This document shows positions 27,164 to 36,091 of a stretch of 64,000 nt of DNA, in pieces (the stretch's first letter is position 1; each line of letters opens with the position of its first letter). The notes under the pieces were generated by a model that saw only the letters and a list, made by a program, of their open reading frames with translations, had not been told where the DNA came from and searched no databases. Location: assembly GCA_903904815.1 (NCBI GenBank), contig CAIVDU010000011.1:1-64000 (forward strand). Direction: 5' to 3'. This DNA is from an uncultured Armatimonadota bacterium (lineage in GTDB: Bacteria; Armatimonadota; Fimbriimonadia; Fimbriimonadales; Fimbriimonadaceae). Position numbers and translations under genes: made by a program.

Positions 27164-29827
27164 ATGCCTTTGACTGCACACCGACGGAACTGTGAGGCTG
27201 ACATAGCGCACGATCTTATCCTCACCAAATTTGCGATCCCTGTCCTGCGCTCGAATCGGGTCGTTCGGAACCGGCTTGTCCAAAGGTTGGACGATCTCGA
27301 AAGGAGAGCGGTCACGCTCGTCGTGGCCCCGGCCGGCTATGGAAAAACCACTCTGCTATCCGAGTGGGCGACCCGATCGCAGGGTGCAGTCGCCTGGCTG
27401 ACCCTTGGAGATTCGGAAAACGACCTCGTACGATTTTGGCAGTATATGACCGCCGCGCTTCAGCGAGTGGTCCCAGGTATTTCCGACACGACCTTGAAGC
27501 GTCTCAGTCTCATGCGGAAGCCTCCGTTTGAGACACCGCTGCATCCGATTATCTCGGAGATTGGCTCGCATCCGGACCAAGTCAGCCTGTTCCTCGACGA
27601 CTTCCAGGAGATTCTTGATCCGCTCGTCCAAACTTCTTTTGCCGCGTTTCTCGATTTAGCCCCAAGCAACCTAAGGGTGTTCATCGGAAGTCGTACGAAT
27701 CCGGTTTCCACTCTCAGTCGCGTTCGCCGCACGATCGTGATCGACGAAGTTCGGACAAGGGCACTTGCCTTCACGAGGAAAGAAGCGGGCGAGTTCTTTG
27801 ATCGAGCTTTCTCGGACCAGGTGTCGGCCGAGGTGAAAGACAGCCTGCTCCGACGCACCGACGGTTGGGTGGTGGGTCTTCAAATAGCAACCTTCGGCCT
27901 GCGTGAGTCAGACAATCCAACCGCCTTCGCTCAGTCGTTTTCCGGACACCATCGACACCTCTTGGACTTCTTCCGTGAAGAGGTGCTGTCTGGAGTGCTT
28001 CCGAGTGTTCGAGATTTCATTCTTCGTACGTCACTGCTTAATCGATTCAATTCGGATTTATGTGATGCGTTGCTGCAGCGGTCGGATAGCGCCCAAGTGC
28101 TGTCTGAGCTAAGCCGAAGCGACATGTTCGTGATGCCCCTGGATGAATCTGGAACGTGGTTCCGCTACCAGAGACTGTTTCGAGACGTGGCCATCCAGAA
28201 CCTTGAGGCGACCAATCCAAATGAAGTAGTGGAACTTCACGAAAGAGCAACCGACTGGCTAGAAGCGAACGGTTTCATTGAGGAGGCGGCGACTCATGCG
28301 GTGAAGGCTGGCAACTGGGATCGAGTGGTTTCACTGATCGATCCGATTGCCGATCGGCTTATCAGGACGAATAAGGTCGGTGAGTTGCAGGCGTGGATCT
28401 ATAAGGTTCCGATGTCTTCTCTGGCACAGGCTCCATTTTTGAGCGTACGGTTGGCGCGGGCACTCATGATGACCAACCTGCGGGCGGACCTCGAGCCGTT
28501 CCTGGTGGGACCGGAACGGCAGGCAAGAGAGAAAAACGACCCGGTTTTGCTCACCGCCGTCGAAAGTTTGCGCGCCCACCATCTCGTGTACCGTGGCTTC
28601 ACTTCGAATGTGCGAACAATGTGCGAAGCGTGCCTCGACCGGTTGCCCGAAGATGAGCATTTGCACCGTGGGATTACACTTCGGGTCTTGGGGATGGCAG
28701 AGCTACTCGAGGATCAACCCCAACGAGCGGAGGAAGTTTTCGCGCTTGCCACGGCTCACGGAATTCAGAGTGGTAACGGTTTCAATGCGGCTGCATCCAA
28801 AGCACTCCAAGCTCTGGCAATGGGAAGGCGAGGCCTCGTGCTGGACGGTTTGGCGCTCATCGAAGAAGCACTCGAAATTTCCAAGAAGCATTTCGAAGTC
28901 CCCGTCGCCCAGGTGCCTCACTCACACTCGCGCCTCTTGTTCGACGCCTGGCGAATCGATGAAGCGATCGGCATTCTCGAAGAGTTTGATGGGCTGTGCG
29001 ACCAGACTGGCTACCGAATCTTTGCCGCTCACGCCCAGTTCATGCTCGCTCGGCTGAAGTGGGCCGCAGGAGACCCTGATGGTGTCGAGGCACACCTTGA
29101 GACTGCTCGCGCGCAGACGCTCGCGTTCGGATCGGCGTTCGGCCTCTTCACCCCGGACACGCTGATTGCGAGGATGCGACTGGCGGAAGGAAAGTGGAAC
29201 TCGGTCGAGATCTGGGAAAGGGCGGAGCGACAAAATCGCTCGGGAAGACACTCCTACGATCGATTGTCGCTCCTTGAGCGCGTCCGAATGTGGCGAGCGA
29301 TCAACGCGCGAGAGACCAAAACTGCCGAGCACCATATTGAGGCCCTCCGACAGTTGGGACAGATTGCCCGTCGTGACGGTCGCGGCGCGGATGTGGTCGA
29401 TTCTTGGGTTGCCCAGGCGACGGGTCAGTTCCATCTGGGCCAGGTCGACATGGCCCTCTGCACTCTGACGGCAGCGGTCACTATCGCGGAACCAGGCGGG
29501 CTGCGACGACCGTTCTTCGAGGAGGGGCCAAGAATCCTTCCCCTGCTCAACGAGGCCCGAAGTCGAGGGCTACATCCCGAGTTCCTTGCGAACATTGGGG
29601 CGACAAGCGTCGCGCCGACGAAGGAGCCCGCCGTTGTCTTGAGCGAGCGAGAGGTGGAGATTCTGAGACTCCTATCGCTTGGATATCAGAATCACGAGAT
29701 TGCGGATCACGTGGTTCTCTCGGAGAACACCATCAAGACTCACTTACGAAACGTATATTCGAAGCTTGGAACCCGAAACCGGACTCAGGCGGTGGCTAGG
29801 GGCAGAGAACTTCACCTCGTCCCCTGA
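27164..29827 (+). CDS. MalT-like LuxR-family ATP-dependent transcriptional regulator (2)
   Basis: The 887-residue tandem paralogue of the preceding regulator is colinear over its length (Walker A APAGYGKTT at 55-63, Walker B LFLDDFQ, TPR-like superhelix, LuxR HTH at about 823-887: LSEREVEILRLLSLGYQNHE..IADHVVLSENTIKTHLRNVY). Both end in an identical-style NRTQAVA-GR-L-L-P tail. The duplication is old, since the sensor halves have diverged considerably, which suggests different inducers. ATG at 27164 with GAGG about 6 nt upstream. A secreted esterase gene follows 51 bp later on the same strand and is a possible target. Confidence 0.92.
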   Translation: MPLTAHRRNCEADIAHDLILTKFAIPVLRSNRVVRNRLVQRLDDLERRAVTLVVAPAGYGKTTLLSEWATRSQGAVAWLTLGDSENDLVRFWQYMTAALQRVVPGISDTTLKRLSLMRKPPFETPLHPIISEIGSHPDQVSLFLDDFQEILDPLVQTSFAAFLDLAPSNLRVFIGSRTNPVSTLSRVRRTIVIDEVRTRALAFTRKEAGEFFDRAFSDQVSAEVKDSLLRRTDGWVVGLQIATFGLRESDNPTAFAQSFSGHHRHLLDFFREEVLSGVLPSVRDFILRTSLLNRFNSDLCDALLQRSDSAQVLSELSRSDMFVMPLDESGTWFRYQRLFRDVAIQNLEATNPNEVVELHERATDWLEANGFIEEAATHAVKAGNWDRVVSLIDPIADRLIRTNKVGELQAWIYKVPMSSLAQAPFLSVRLARALMMTNLRADLEPFLVGPERQAREKNDPVLLTAVESLRAHHLVYRGFTSNVRTMCEACLDRLPEDEHLHRGITLRVLGMAELLEDQPQRAEEVFALATAHGIQSGNGFNAAASKALQALAMGRRGLVLDGLALIEEALEISKKHFEVPVAQVPHSHSRLLFDAWRIDEAIGILEEFDGLCDQTGYRIFAAHAQFMLARLKWAAGDPDGVEAHLETARAQTLAFGSAFGLFTPDTLIARMRLAEGKWNSVEIWERAERQNRSGRHSYDRLSLLERVRMWRAINARETKTAEHHIEALRQLGQIARRDGRGADVVDSWVAQATGQFHLGQVDMALCTLTAAVTIAEPGGLRRPFFEEGPRILPLLNEARSRGLHPEFLANIGATSVAPTKEPAVVLSEREVEILRLLSLGYQNHEIADHVVLSENTIKTHLRNVYSKLGTRNRTQAVARGRELHLVP

Positions 29828-29878
29828 GAAGACAGGGTCGGGCTCCCGACCGTCTATCCTTAGCCAGGAGAGGAATCT

Positions 29879-31150
29879 TTGCGCGGGGGCCCTGATTCTC
29901 GTCTGACCCTTTTCAATCACGCTATGAGCACTCTGTTACTGTTTGCCCTCCTCGGCGCTCGCCTGAACTGGGCGACGTCTCCACTTACCGGTGACAGCAA
30001 GACGGACTTAGCCGGTCTGCTCGCCGACCGATTCGGACGAGATGCGACCAAAGCAGCCGTTGCCGGTCAGAGATTAATGCAGATTCCCTTCACTCCATCC
30101 GCGCGTGACCTCGCGTGGTCGGCTTGGAAGGAGGCGGATGACTCTGACCTGCGCGCCGAGTTCGATGCGAACACGGTCAAAACGGCGGATCGCAGGAGTC
30201 CTTTTCTTTGGCGGACGGTGGGAACGAAGCCGGGAAACGGATGGGGTTTGGTGATCGCAATGCATGGTGGAGGGGGAGTCCCCGCCAAGGAAAACGACGC
30301 CGAATGGCGGTGGATGTTCGATCAGTACTACCTGGATCATCCAGAATCTGGAGGCTACGTGCACCTCGCCCTTCGGGCGCCGAACGACGATTGGAATGGC
30401 TTCTACGACGACGCAATCAGTCCACTGGTCGAGAGGCTCATTCAGATGTTCGTGAAGTACGGCTCCGTCGACCCAAATCGGGTTTACGCTTGCGGAGCCT
30501 CGCATGGCGGTTATGGCGCCTTCGTGATTGGTCCGAAGATCCCGTATCGGTTTGCCGCGGTGCATCCGGCGGCATCTGCTCCAAGCGATGGACAGACTCA
30601 GGGCGAGAACCTTCGGAATCTCCGGTTTACGTGGGCGGTGGGCGAGCGAGACACCGAGTATGGTCGTGTGACGCGAGCCAGGGCCTTCGAGAAGCAATGG
30701 TTGGACTGGCGTTCCCAATACGGGGGATTTGACGGTGGATTTGAGGAGGTGAAGGGGGCGGATCACTTCATCAAGCAGCACGAAGAGAACAAGCTCGCCG
30801 AACTTCTAAAATTTAGGCGTACGCCAAACCCGAAACGGGTGATCTGGGTTCAATCGGACGATCGACTGCACCGCTCTTATTGGATTGAGGCAGTCAAGCC
30901 GTCGGTAGGCGGGCGCATCGACGCGGAAGTCCGTGGAAACGTCATCACGTTGAAAACTCAGAAGCAGGACACGGTCGCGATTTGGCTATCGAGCGACTTG
31001 GTAGATCTCCACAAGCCACTAGAGGTGATCCGAGACGGGAAGCGGACTCGCTTCCCACTTCGGCCAAGCCTTGGCGTGTTTTGCGACGGACTCGCCCAGA
31101 CCGCCGACCCTTGGCTCGCGGCGCCTATCCGGCTGGAGATTAGGCCCTAG
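29879..31150 (+). CDS. Secreted alpha/beta-hydrolase (esterase-like)
   Basis: The 423-residue protein has an N-terminal signal sequence and an alpha/beta-hydrolase core. The nucleophile elbow is GASHGG (in VYACGASHGGYGAF), the acid is probably the Asp in VGERDTEYG, and the histidine is in KGADHFIK. HGGGG after VIAMH forms the oxyanion region. It resembles poly(3-hydroxybutyrate) depolymerase/feruloyl-esterase-type secreted hydrolases. The last ~120 residues form an extra beta domain. The start is taken as TTG at 29879 because AGGAGAGG lies about 7 nt upstream and adds basic residues to the signal; the ATG at 29924 is the alternative. TATCCT lies at 29855-29860. Confidence 0.8.
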   Translation: MRGGPDSRLTLFNHAMSTLLLFALLGARLNWATSPLTGDSKTDLAGLLADRFGRDATKAAVAGQRLMQIPFTPSARDLAWSAWKEADDSDLRAEFDANTVKTADRRSPFLWRTVGTKPGNGWGLVIAMHGGGGVPAKENDAEWRWMFDQYYLDHPESGGYVHLALRAPNDDWNGFYDDAISPLVERLIQMFVKYGSVDPNRVYACGASHGGYGAFVIGPKIPYRFAAVHPAASAPSDGQTQGENLRNLRFTWAVGERDTEYGRVTRARAFEKQWLDWRSQYGGFDGGFEEVKGADHFIKQHEENKLAELLKFRRTPNPKRVIWVQSDDRLHRSYWIEAVKPSVGGRIDAEVRGNVITLKTQKQDTVAIWLSSDLVDLHKPLEVIRDGKRTRFPLRPSLGVFCDGLAQTADPWLAAPIRLEIRP

Positions 31151-31219
31151 GGAAAACGGAGGAGTTCGGGTTGGTCGACCAGTTTGAGTTCTGGTTTCCC
31201 AACCCAATGTCTCTACCTC

Positions 31220-33226
31220 TTAGTGCTTCGCTAACCCTCTGGTGACGGTATTCGCCTGAAGCGTAACCGCCCCGGTCTTGGTGAGGAGGGTGCCCTCGGT
31301 CACCGCACCGGTGTTCACGGTGATCGACGCTTCGGAGAGGATAATCCCCTTGAAGATCGAGTTGACGCCGAGTGTGGCGGATGTTCCCACCGACCAGTAG
31401 ATATTGGCGGCTTGAGCACCGCCCGCAAGGATCACTTGGGTCCCTGGCGAAGTAGTCAGCGTCGATCCCACCTGCAGAATGAACACCGCATTCACGTCGC
31501 CCTGAGCATCAAAGGTCACACTTCCAGCCGAAAGCATGACCGACGAGGAGTTCTTGTAGAGACCGGGCGTCAACGTGAGACCACTGAGGTCACCAGCCAG
31601 CGTCACCGCGCCGAGTCGACCAGCGGCGTCGAGCTGAGCCGCTAGGAGGTCCACTTTTGCCGCTGCGGCAACCGCGTCTCCCATGTGAATCGCGCCGTTG
31701 ACCAATCCAGGTGGGAATCCAGTGACCGACGTTCCCGGACTGACACCGAGGTCGCCGTTGAGAATGGTCGGTCCCGCATTGGTGACGGTTGATCCGGCGA
31801 GCACGGCATAGTTTGAGGCAGCCCCAAGGGTGATAATGCGTTGGCTCGTTTGAATGCCGGTCGTGAACGACCAGACCTTAGGTGTCAGCAAACTGTTGCC
31901 AGCAAGGTCGGTAGCGCCCATTCCGAGGGTCGCCGTGTAAGTGGTGTTCGGCAGTAAGTTCGCCGAGGGGGTGAAGGTCGCAATGTTGTTGGCGGTGTCG
32001 TACTTGACGGTGCCGGAGACGCCAGCCACCGAGAACGATCCCGTATTGAGGCTCGAGCCAAGCATCGCTTTACTGAACGTGGCATTCACGCTTTGGTTCA
32101 GAAATACGTTGTTGGCGGTGTCGGCGGGGTTCGTGGACAGAACGGTTGGTCTAGTCAGGTCGGCGCTGTTAGCGGTCGTAAAGCTCCAAGACGTAGCCGT
32201 TGCCAGCGGGACCCCGGATGTGTTCCGTACACCGGTCGAAATCGAGGCGGTGTAAACCGAGTTGGGCAATAGTTGGCCGGTGGGGTTCAGAACGACGATC
32301 TTGTTCGCATACGAAATGGTGGTTGGAACAACCGTACCGATCACCGTTTTGAGCACAAGAGTTCCGGAGTTGAGGGTGGTCACATCCATCGGGTTGCTAA
32401 AGGTGACGGACACATTGTCGTTGATTGGAACGTTGGTTGCCGAGGCGGCGGGGGCGGTCGAAACAACGGTGGGCGCGGTCAAGTTTGAGCTCGTACCGGT
32501 GGTAAATGTCCAAACCTTATTGGCAGCCAAGGCATTTGCCGAAAGGTCTTGAACACCGGTCGTGACCGTGCAAGTGTAGGTCGTGTTGCTAGTCAAGCTA
32601 GTTGCGGGCTTGAAGATTGCGGTGTCGTTTAAGAGGGTGACGGTTCCCGAGATCGGTCCGCCGGGACCCTGAATGATGAAAGTGCTGTTGTCCAACGTCG
32701 AGGCCAGCATCGGTTTGCTGAACACGACCGTGATCTGCTGATTCAGAGGAACGCCGGTTGCACTGGCCGCGGGGTCGATCGAGCTGACCGTCGGGGCGAC
32801 CGAGTCGATGCCGGTACCCGTCGTAAACGTCCACACGTAGTTCGCAGCCAGCGGAGTTCCACCCTGACTTTGAGCCTGAACGGTAACGGTCGCCGTGACG
32901 ACCGTGTTTGCGGGGGTCGGGCTGTTTAGCAGTAGGGTTGCCGTGTTGCCGACGTACGAGACGGTACCGGACAGCGGTCCGGCAGGCGTACTGGCGGTAA
33001 ACGAGGAAGAGTTCAGGGTAGCCGCGGCCATGACGGTATCGAAGGTGGCTGAAATCCGACGAGACTGCGGGACTCCTGAGGATCCTTTTGCCGGGGACGT
33101 GGCCGAGACGGTTGGTGGAAGCGCGGGTGACCCGGGTGAAATCGAACCCGATCCTCCGCATCCTGCGACGAGCAGGGCGACACCTATCAGCAGCCAAAGG
33201 CTGTTGCACAAAACACGGATATTCAC
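31220..33226 (-). CDS. Ice-binding (DUF3494) lipoprotein with four SbsA-type Ig repeats
   Basis: The 668-residue protein has a lipoprotein signal (LLVAGC, Cys about 23), then four ~100-residue Big_5/SbsA Ig-like repeats, each beginning near 'PTV-ST-PA--A-NVPLN--V-ATFSKAM' and ending in a 'W-FTTG' strand (about residues 38-140, 145-245, 248-350, 353-455). The C-terminal ~200 residues are a DUF3494 ice-binding domain: LGAASNYAVLAGSTVTNAG, DLGVSPGTSVTGFPPG, LTPGLYK, and the VFILQVGSTL-type beta-solenoid. Family members bind ice crystals or serve as adhesins. GTG start at 33226 preceded by GGGAG. Anchoring suggests surface ice or particle binding rather than free antifreeze. Confidence 0.93.
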   Translation of the reverse strand: MNIRVLCNSLWLLIGVALLVAGCGGSGSISPGSPALPPTVSATSPAKGSSGVPQSRRISATFDTVMAAATLNSSSFTASTPAGPLSGTVSYVGNTATLLLNSPTPANTVVTATVTVQAQSQGGTPLAANYVWTFTTGTGIDSVAPTVSSIDPAASATGVPLNQQITVVFSKPMLASTLDNSTFIIQGPGGPISGTVTLLNDTAIFKPATSLTSNTTYTCTVTTGVQDLSANALAANKVWTFTTGTSSNLTAPTVVSTAPAASATNVPINDNVSVTFSNPMDVTTLNSGTLVLKTVIGTVVPTTISYANKIVVLNPTGQLLPNSVYTASISTGVRNTSGVPLATATSWSFTTANSADLTRPTVLSTNPADTANNVFLNQSVNATFSKAMLGSSLNTGSFSVAGVSGTVKYDTANNIATFTPSANLLPNTTYTATLGMGATDLAGNSLLTPKVWSFTTGIQTSQRIITLGAASNYAVLAGSTVTNAGPTILNGDLGVSPGTSVTGFPPGLVNGAIHMGDAVAAAAKVDLLAAQLDAAGRLGAVTLAGDLSGLTLTPGLYKNSSSVMLSAGSVTFDAQGDVNAVFILQVGSTLTTSPGTQVILAGGAQAANIYWSVGTSATLGVNSIFKGIILSEASITVNTGAVTEGTLLTKTGAVTLQANTVTRGLAKH

Positions 33227-33505
33227 TTGTACTCCCGGGCAGAGTCGCCCCTGGATTCAAAGTCCAAAGTGTCTATGCGGCGACTTCACTCAAACTGCTT
33301 TGGGCACGCAAACGAGCAGAAGGTTCCGTATTAACCTTGTTTCTGCATAGATAGACGAAAATCGATAGGTTTCACTGACGGGGCTTTAACTGACGATGCA
33401 AATTTCCAGTCCCGCAAATTCTAAGTATCTTGCGTCAACAACTTGACTCTGGCTTTGTGAGAGCCTACCGCTCTTTGCCAGTGAGTCTTCAGCCAGTGTA
33501 AAGCC

Positions 33506-34468
33506 CTATTCAAGCGACGTCGGATAGGTCCCGGTGAGAGCAGTCGCTTGAAGACCGCATCGTGACTTCTGATAAAAACCCGGTCGACATCCAATCACCC
33601 GATTGAAGGCGAAACTAAAGGCGCTTTCCGATTCATAGCCGACCGCGAAGGCAACTTCGCCCACGCTATGGGTTCTGGATTCAAGAAGTTCGCAGGCGAT
33701 ATCCATCCTCCAATTGGTCAGATAGTCCATCGGAGGGATGCCCACATGCTTTTTGAAATTGAGAGCAAAGCCGGAGCGCGACATGCCCGCGATTTGTGCA
33801 AGGTCATCGAGGGACAAGGCGTTGTGATATTCGAAATGGATCGCTTCGATCGCCTTGGACAGTCTTGGATCCGATAGCGAACTCAGCCAGTTTCGCTCAG
33901 TCTTGGTGGAAGCCAAATAGATGCGCAGGATCTGCAGGAGCATAATCGGCGCGAGATGACTGAGCATAAGTGATCTTCCTGTTTGCTGACCACGAAACTC
34001 GGCCCGAAACCGTTCGATAGTCCACCGCAGAATTGCGGCTTGCTCCATATGCTCCTCAATGTGAATGAGCGGGGGGAGATCCCCAAACATGATCTTAGGG
34101 AGGTGTCCCTCAAACTGGAGATGGACCCCGATCAAGAGCAAATCACCCCCGCCACCCTGCGTAAGGGTTCCCTTCTTGGCGTACTCCTCCATCACTTCCG
34201 CGTAGGTTTGGATTTTCGCGGTGAGATCGGTCGCCATCACGAACGCCTGGCCGCGGGTCATCAGCGAGCAGTCACCGGCCCTCAGGCAATGCCGTGTTTT
34301 GCTCTCGCCAAGCTCGATCCAGCATTCACCCTTGAGGATCACTTGAAGCTTGAAGCCTTCGTAAGCCGGGAACGACACCGCCCACTTGCCGCCCACATCG
34401 GTCACGCCTGAAACATAGGTTTTAAGCTTCAGCTTCGCGAGCGCGGAAGAAAGAACGTCCATCTCCAT
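33506..34468 (-). CDS. AraC-family transcriptional regulator
   Basis: The 320-residue regulator has an N-terminal cupin-like effector domain (about 1-170; WIELGESKTRHCLRAGDCSL) and a C-terminal AraC double-HTH (about 210-305; LSLDDLAQIAGMSRSGFALNFKKHVG and VGEVAFAVGYESESAFSFAFNRV). The open frame extends 38 codons upstream, but TATAAT lies 7 nt before the ATG at 34468, so that start and a leaderless mRNA are preferred. It is divergent from an NAD(P)-dependent epimerase gene, the usual AraC regulator/target arrangement. Two 21-bp-spaced direct repeats lie between them. Confidence 0.9.
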   Translation of the reverse strand: MEMDVLSSALAKLKLKTYVSGVTDVGGKWAVSFPAYEGFKLQVILKGECWIELGESKTRHCLRAGDCSLMTRGQAFVMATDLTAKIQTYAEVMEEYAKKGTLTQGGGGDLLLIGVHLQFEGHLPKIMFGDLPPLIHIEEHMEQAAILRWTIERFRAEFRGQQTGRSLMLSHLAPIMLLQILRIYLASTKTERNWLSSLSDPRLSKAIEAIHFEYHNALSLDDLAQIAGMSRSGFALNFKKHVGIPPMDYLTNWRMDIACELLESRTHSVGEVAFAVGYESESAFSFAFNRVIGCRPGFYQKSRCGLQATALTGTYPTSLE

Positions 34469-34475
34469 ATGTTGG

Positions 34476-34509
34476 ATTATATCGCATAAAAAATGGATAT
34501 TTTCGCATA
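34476..34509. promoter_or_regulatory. AraC-gene promoter with two 21-bp-spaced direct repeats
   Basis: TATAAT (minus strand, 34481-34476) lies 7 nt before the regulator ATG. TCGCATA occurs at 34482-34488 and 34503-34509, each followed closely by an A-run (AAAAA / GAAAA). The 21-bp period equals two helical turns, as expected for AraC-type half sites. Position immediately upstream of the -10 suggests autorepression and divergent control of the epimerase gene. Confidence 0.5.
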
Positions 34510-34602
34510 GAAAATCTAGATTTGAGACCGCATACTGAATCCACAAGACAACGACATCTCGGCGAATTCGGGCGAGAAGCATTGGCTTTAGGAGGACAAG
34601 AT

Positions 34603-35556
34603 ATGAAAGTTTTCGTCACCGGTGCTACCGGATTTATCGGCTCTGCGGTCGTCAAAGAACTCGTCTCAAATGGCCATGAAGTCATTGGTCTCGCCCGTTC
34701 CGAGGCTTCTTCCAAGAAGCTAACTGAGTTAGGCGCCCGAGTCCACATCGGATCGATCGGCGATCTAGATAGTCTTCGCCGTGGCGCCGTCGAAGCCGAT
34801 GGAGTCATCCACACGGCCTACTATCATGCAATCGGCCAGATCCCCTTGGGGCAGCGCCTACGAGTTCTCTTGGGTGGAAACCCGGCGGGAATTGTTGGCC
34901 GATTCCTTTCTGTCGCTGCAGAAGCGGATCGCCGCGCCCTTGAAACACTCGGAATGGCACTTAGCGGAGAAGATCGCCCGCTGGTAGCCGCCTTTGGCAC
35001 AGTCGCGCTGAAGGCAGGAAGACTGGCCACGGAAGGCGATCAAGTGGATCCTAATGCTGCAGGCATGCCACGCGGTGGAAACGAAGCCACCATGCGGACA
35101 TTAGCCTCAAAAGGTGTTCGCACTTCGATCATTCGGATTCCGATAGTTGTCCACGGCAACGGCGATCGCAGTGGCTTTCTGCCGCTGCTCATCCAGACAG
35201 CTCGCAAGAAGAAGGTGTCGGGCTTTGTGGGTGATGGTCGAAATGTATGGCCCACCGTGCACCGCCTAGATTTGGCCCGCCTCTTCCGTTTGGCCTTAGA
35301 GAACGGTAAGGCAGGAGGCGTCTACCATGGCGTCGGCGAAGAAGGCATTCCTTTCCGGGAGATTGCAGAGGTCATCGGCAAACGTGTCGGGGTTCCGGTC
35401 GCTAGCAAACCAGCGAATCATTTTGGCTTTCTAGCTCCTTTTGTTCCGGCTGATAATCCGGCCACCAGCATCGTCACCCAACATCAGTTGGGCTGGGAGC
35501 CGACGCATCCAACCTTGATGGAAGACCTGGCTAGCAACATCTATTTCGGATCCTAG
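34603..35556 (+). CDS. NAD(P)-dependent epimerase/dehydratase-family (extended SDR) protein
   Basis: The 317-residue atypical extended SDR has the nucleotide-binding motif TGATGFIG (6-13) at the N-terminus. The position of the usual YxxxK is not clear; the sequence has HTAYYHAIGQ and later GGNEATMRTLASKGV, so catalysis may be degenerate, as in isoflavone-reductase/NAD(P)H-binding regulators. The start at ATG 34603 is well supported by AGGAGG 6 nt upstream; upstream in-frame codons are discarded. It probably is the target of the divergent AraC regulator and acts on a small-molecule substrate; identity unknown. Confidence 0.88.
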   Translation: MKVFVTGATGFIGSAVVKELVSNGHEVIGLARSEASSKKLTELGARVHIGSIGDLDSLRRGAVEADGVIHTAYYHAIGQIPLGQRLRVLLGGNPAGIVGRFLSVAAEADRRALETLGMALSGEDRPLVAAFGTVALKAGRLATEGDQVDPNAAGMPRGGNEATMRTLASKGVRTSIIRIPIVVHGNGDRSGFLPLLIQTARKKKVSGFVGDGRNVWPTVHRLDLARLFRLALENGKAGGVYHGVGEEGIPFREIAEVIGKRVGVPVASKPANHFGFLAPFVPADNPATSIVTQHQLGWEPTHPTLMEDLASNIYFGS

Positions 35557-35820
35557 ATGCCCGTTCCAATCTTAAACCGAGGCAGAACGGAGAACATGTG
35601 AAACCCGTTGGTAGAGAAACGAATAACATTCTCGCTGAGCATCTTTGCGCTCACATCGAAGGCGAATTTGTCGTGTTCCTTATCGGGTTTCGCATCAATC
35701 GTCTATGGGCAATCCATAGGTGGCTGCCCATGATGACTACGATGATTTAGGAACTCTTTGTCAGCCCACAAGTGGCATCCTCGGGGACTGAATCGAGAGC
35801 TTGTCGGAGAGAGAGGATAG

Positions 35821-35832
35821 TGGCGGAGAGGG
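35821..35832. other. Putative attL: copy of the tRNA-Ser 3' end
   Basis: TGGCGGAGAGGG is identical to the complement of the last 12 nt (including encoded CCA) of tRNA-Ser at 40873-40884 and starts exactly at the CCA boundary. This is what integrase-mediated insertion into a tRNA 3' end leaves at the distal border. Confidence 0.55.
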
Positions 35833-35836
35833 GGGC

Positions 35837-35863
35837 GGATACAGTCGCTCCGCGACTCTATCC
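35837..35863. repeat. Island border palindrome, left copy
   Basis: GGATACAGTCGC-TCC-GCGACTCTATCC: 12-bp arms with one mismatch. It aligns with the right-border palindrome (40843-40871) at about 20 of 26 positions (GA-ACAGTC...GCGACT-TATCC). Confidence 0.55.
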
Positions 35864-36091
35864 TGCTGGTGTCACCGGTTAGGGCATTTTTATTGATGTT
35901 TGCGCAATTGGGCCCTCACACGAGTAGCTCTAGACAGGCATGGTCCGTCGATTGAGGCACTCTGCTCCTTAACTTTATCTGTACATAAAGGAGTTCAGAC
36001 TGGGACCAGCCCCTTTGTCTGGACTTCGAATTAGGTTGTCGCTGAGCCATCAATAAGCGCACTCAACACAATTATGCTCTAGTGGTATAGA

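Larger units (their letters stand above)
35557..36091. other. 535-bp intergenic region containing the left border of a genomic island
   Basis: No gene is seen. The base composition becomes more AT-rich to the right. It contains the 12-bp copy of the tRNA-Ser 3' end (35821-35832) and the palindrome at 35837-35863. A second, partly similar GGAGAGAGAGGATA stretch lies just before, at about 35806-35820. Confidence 0.55.
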
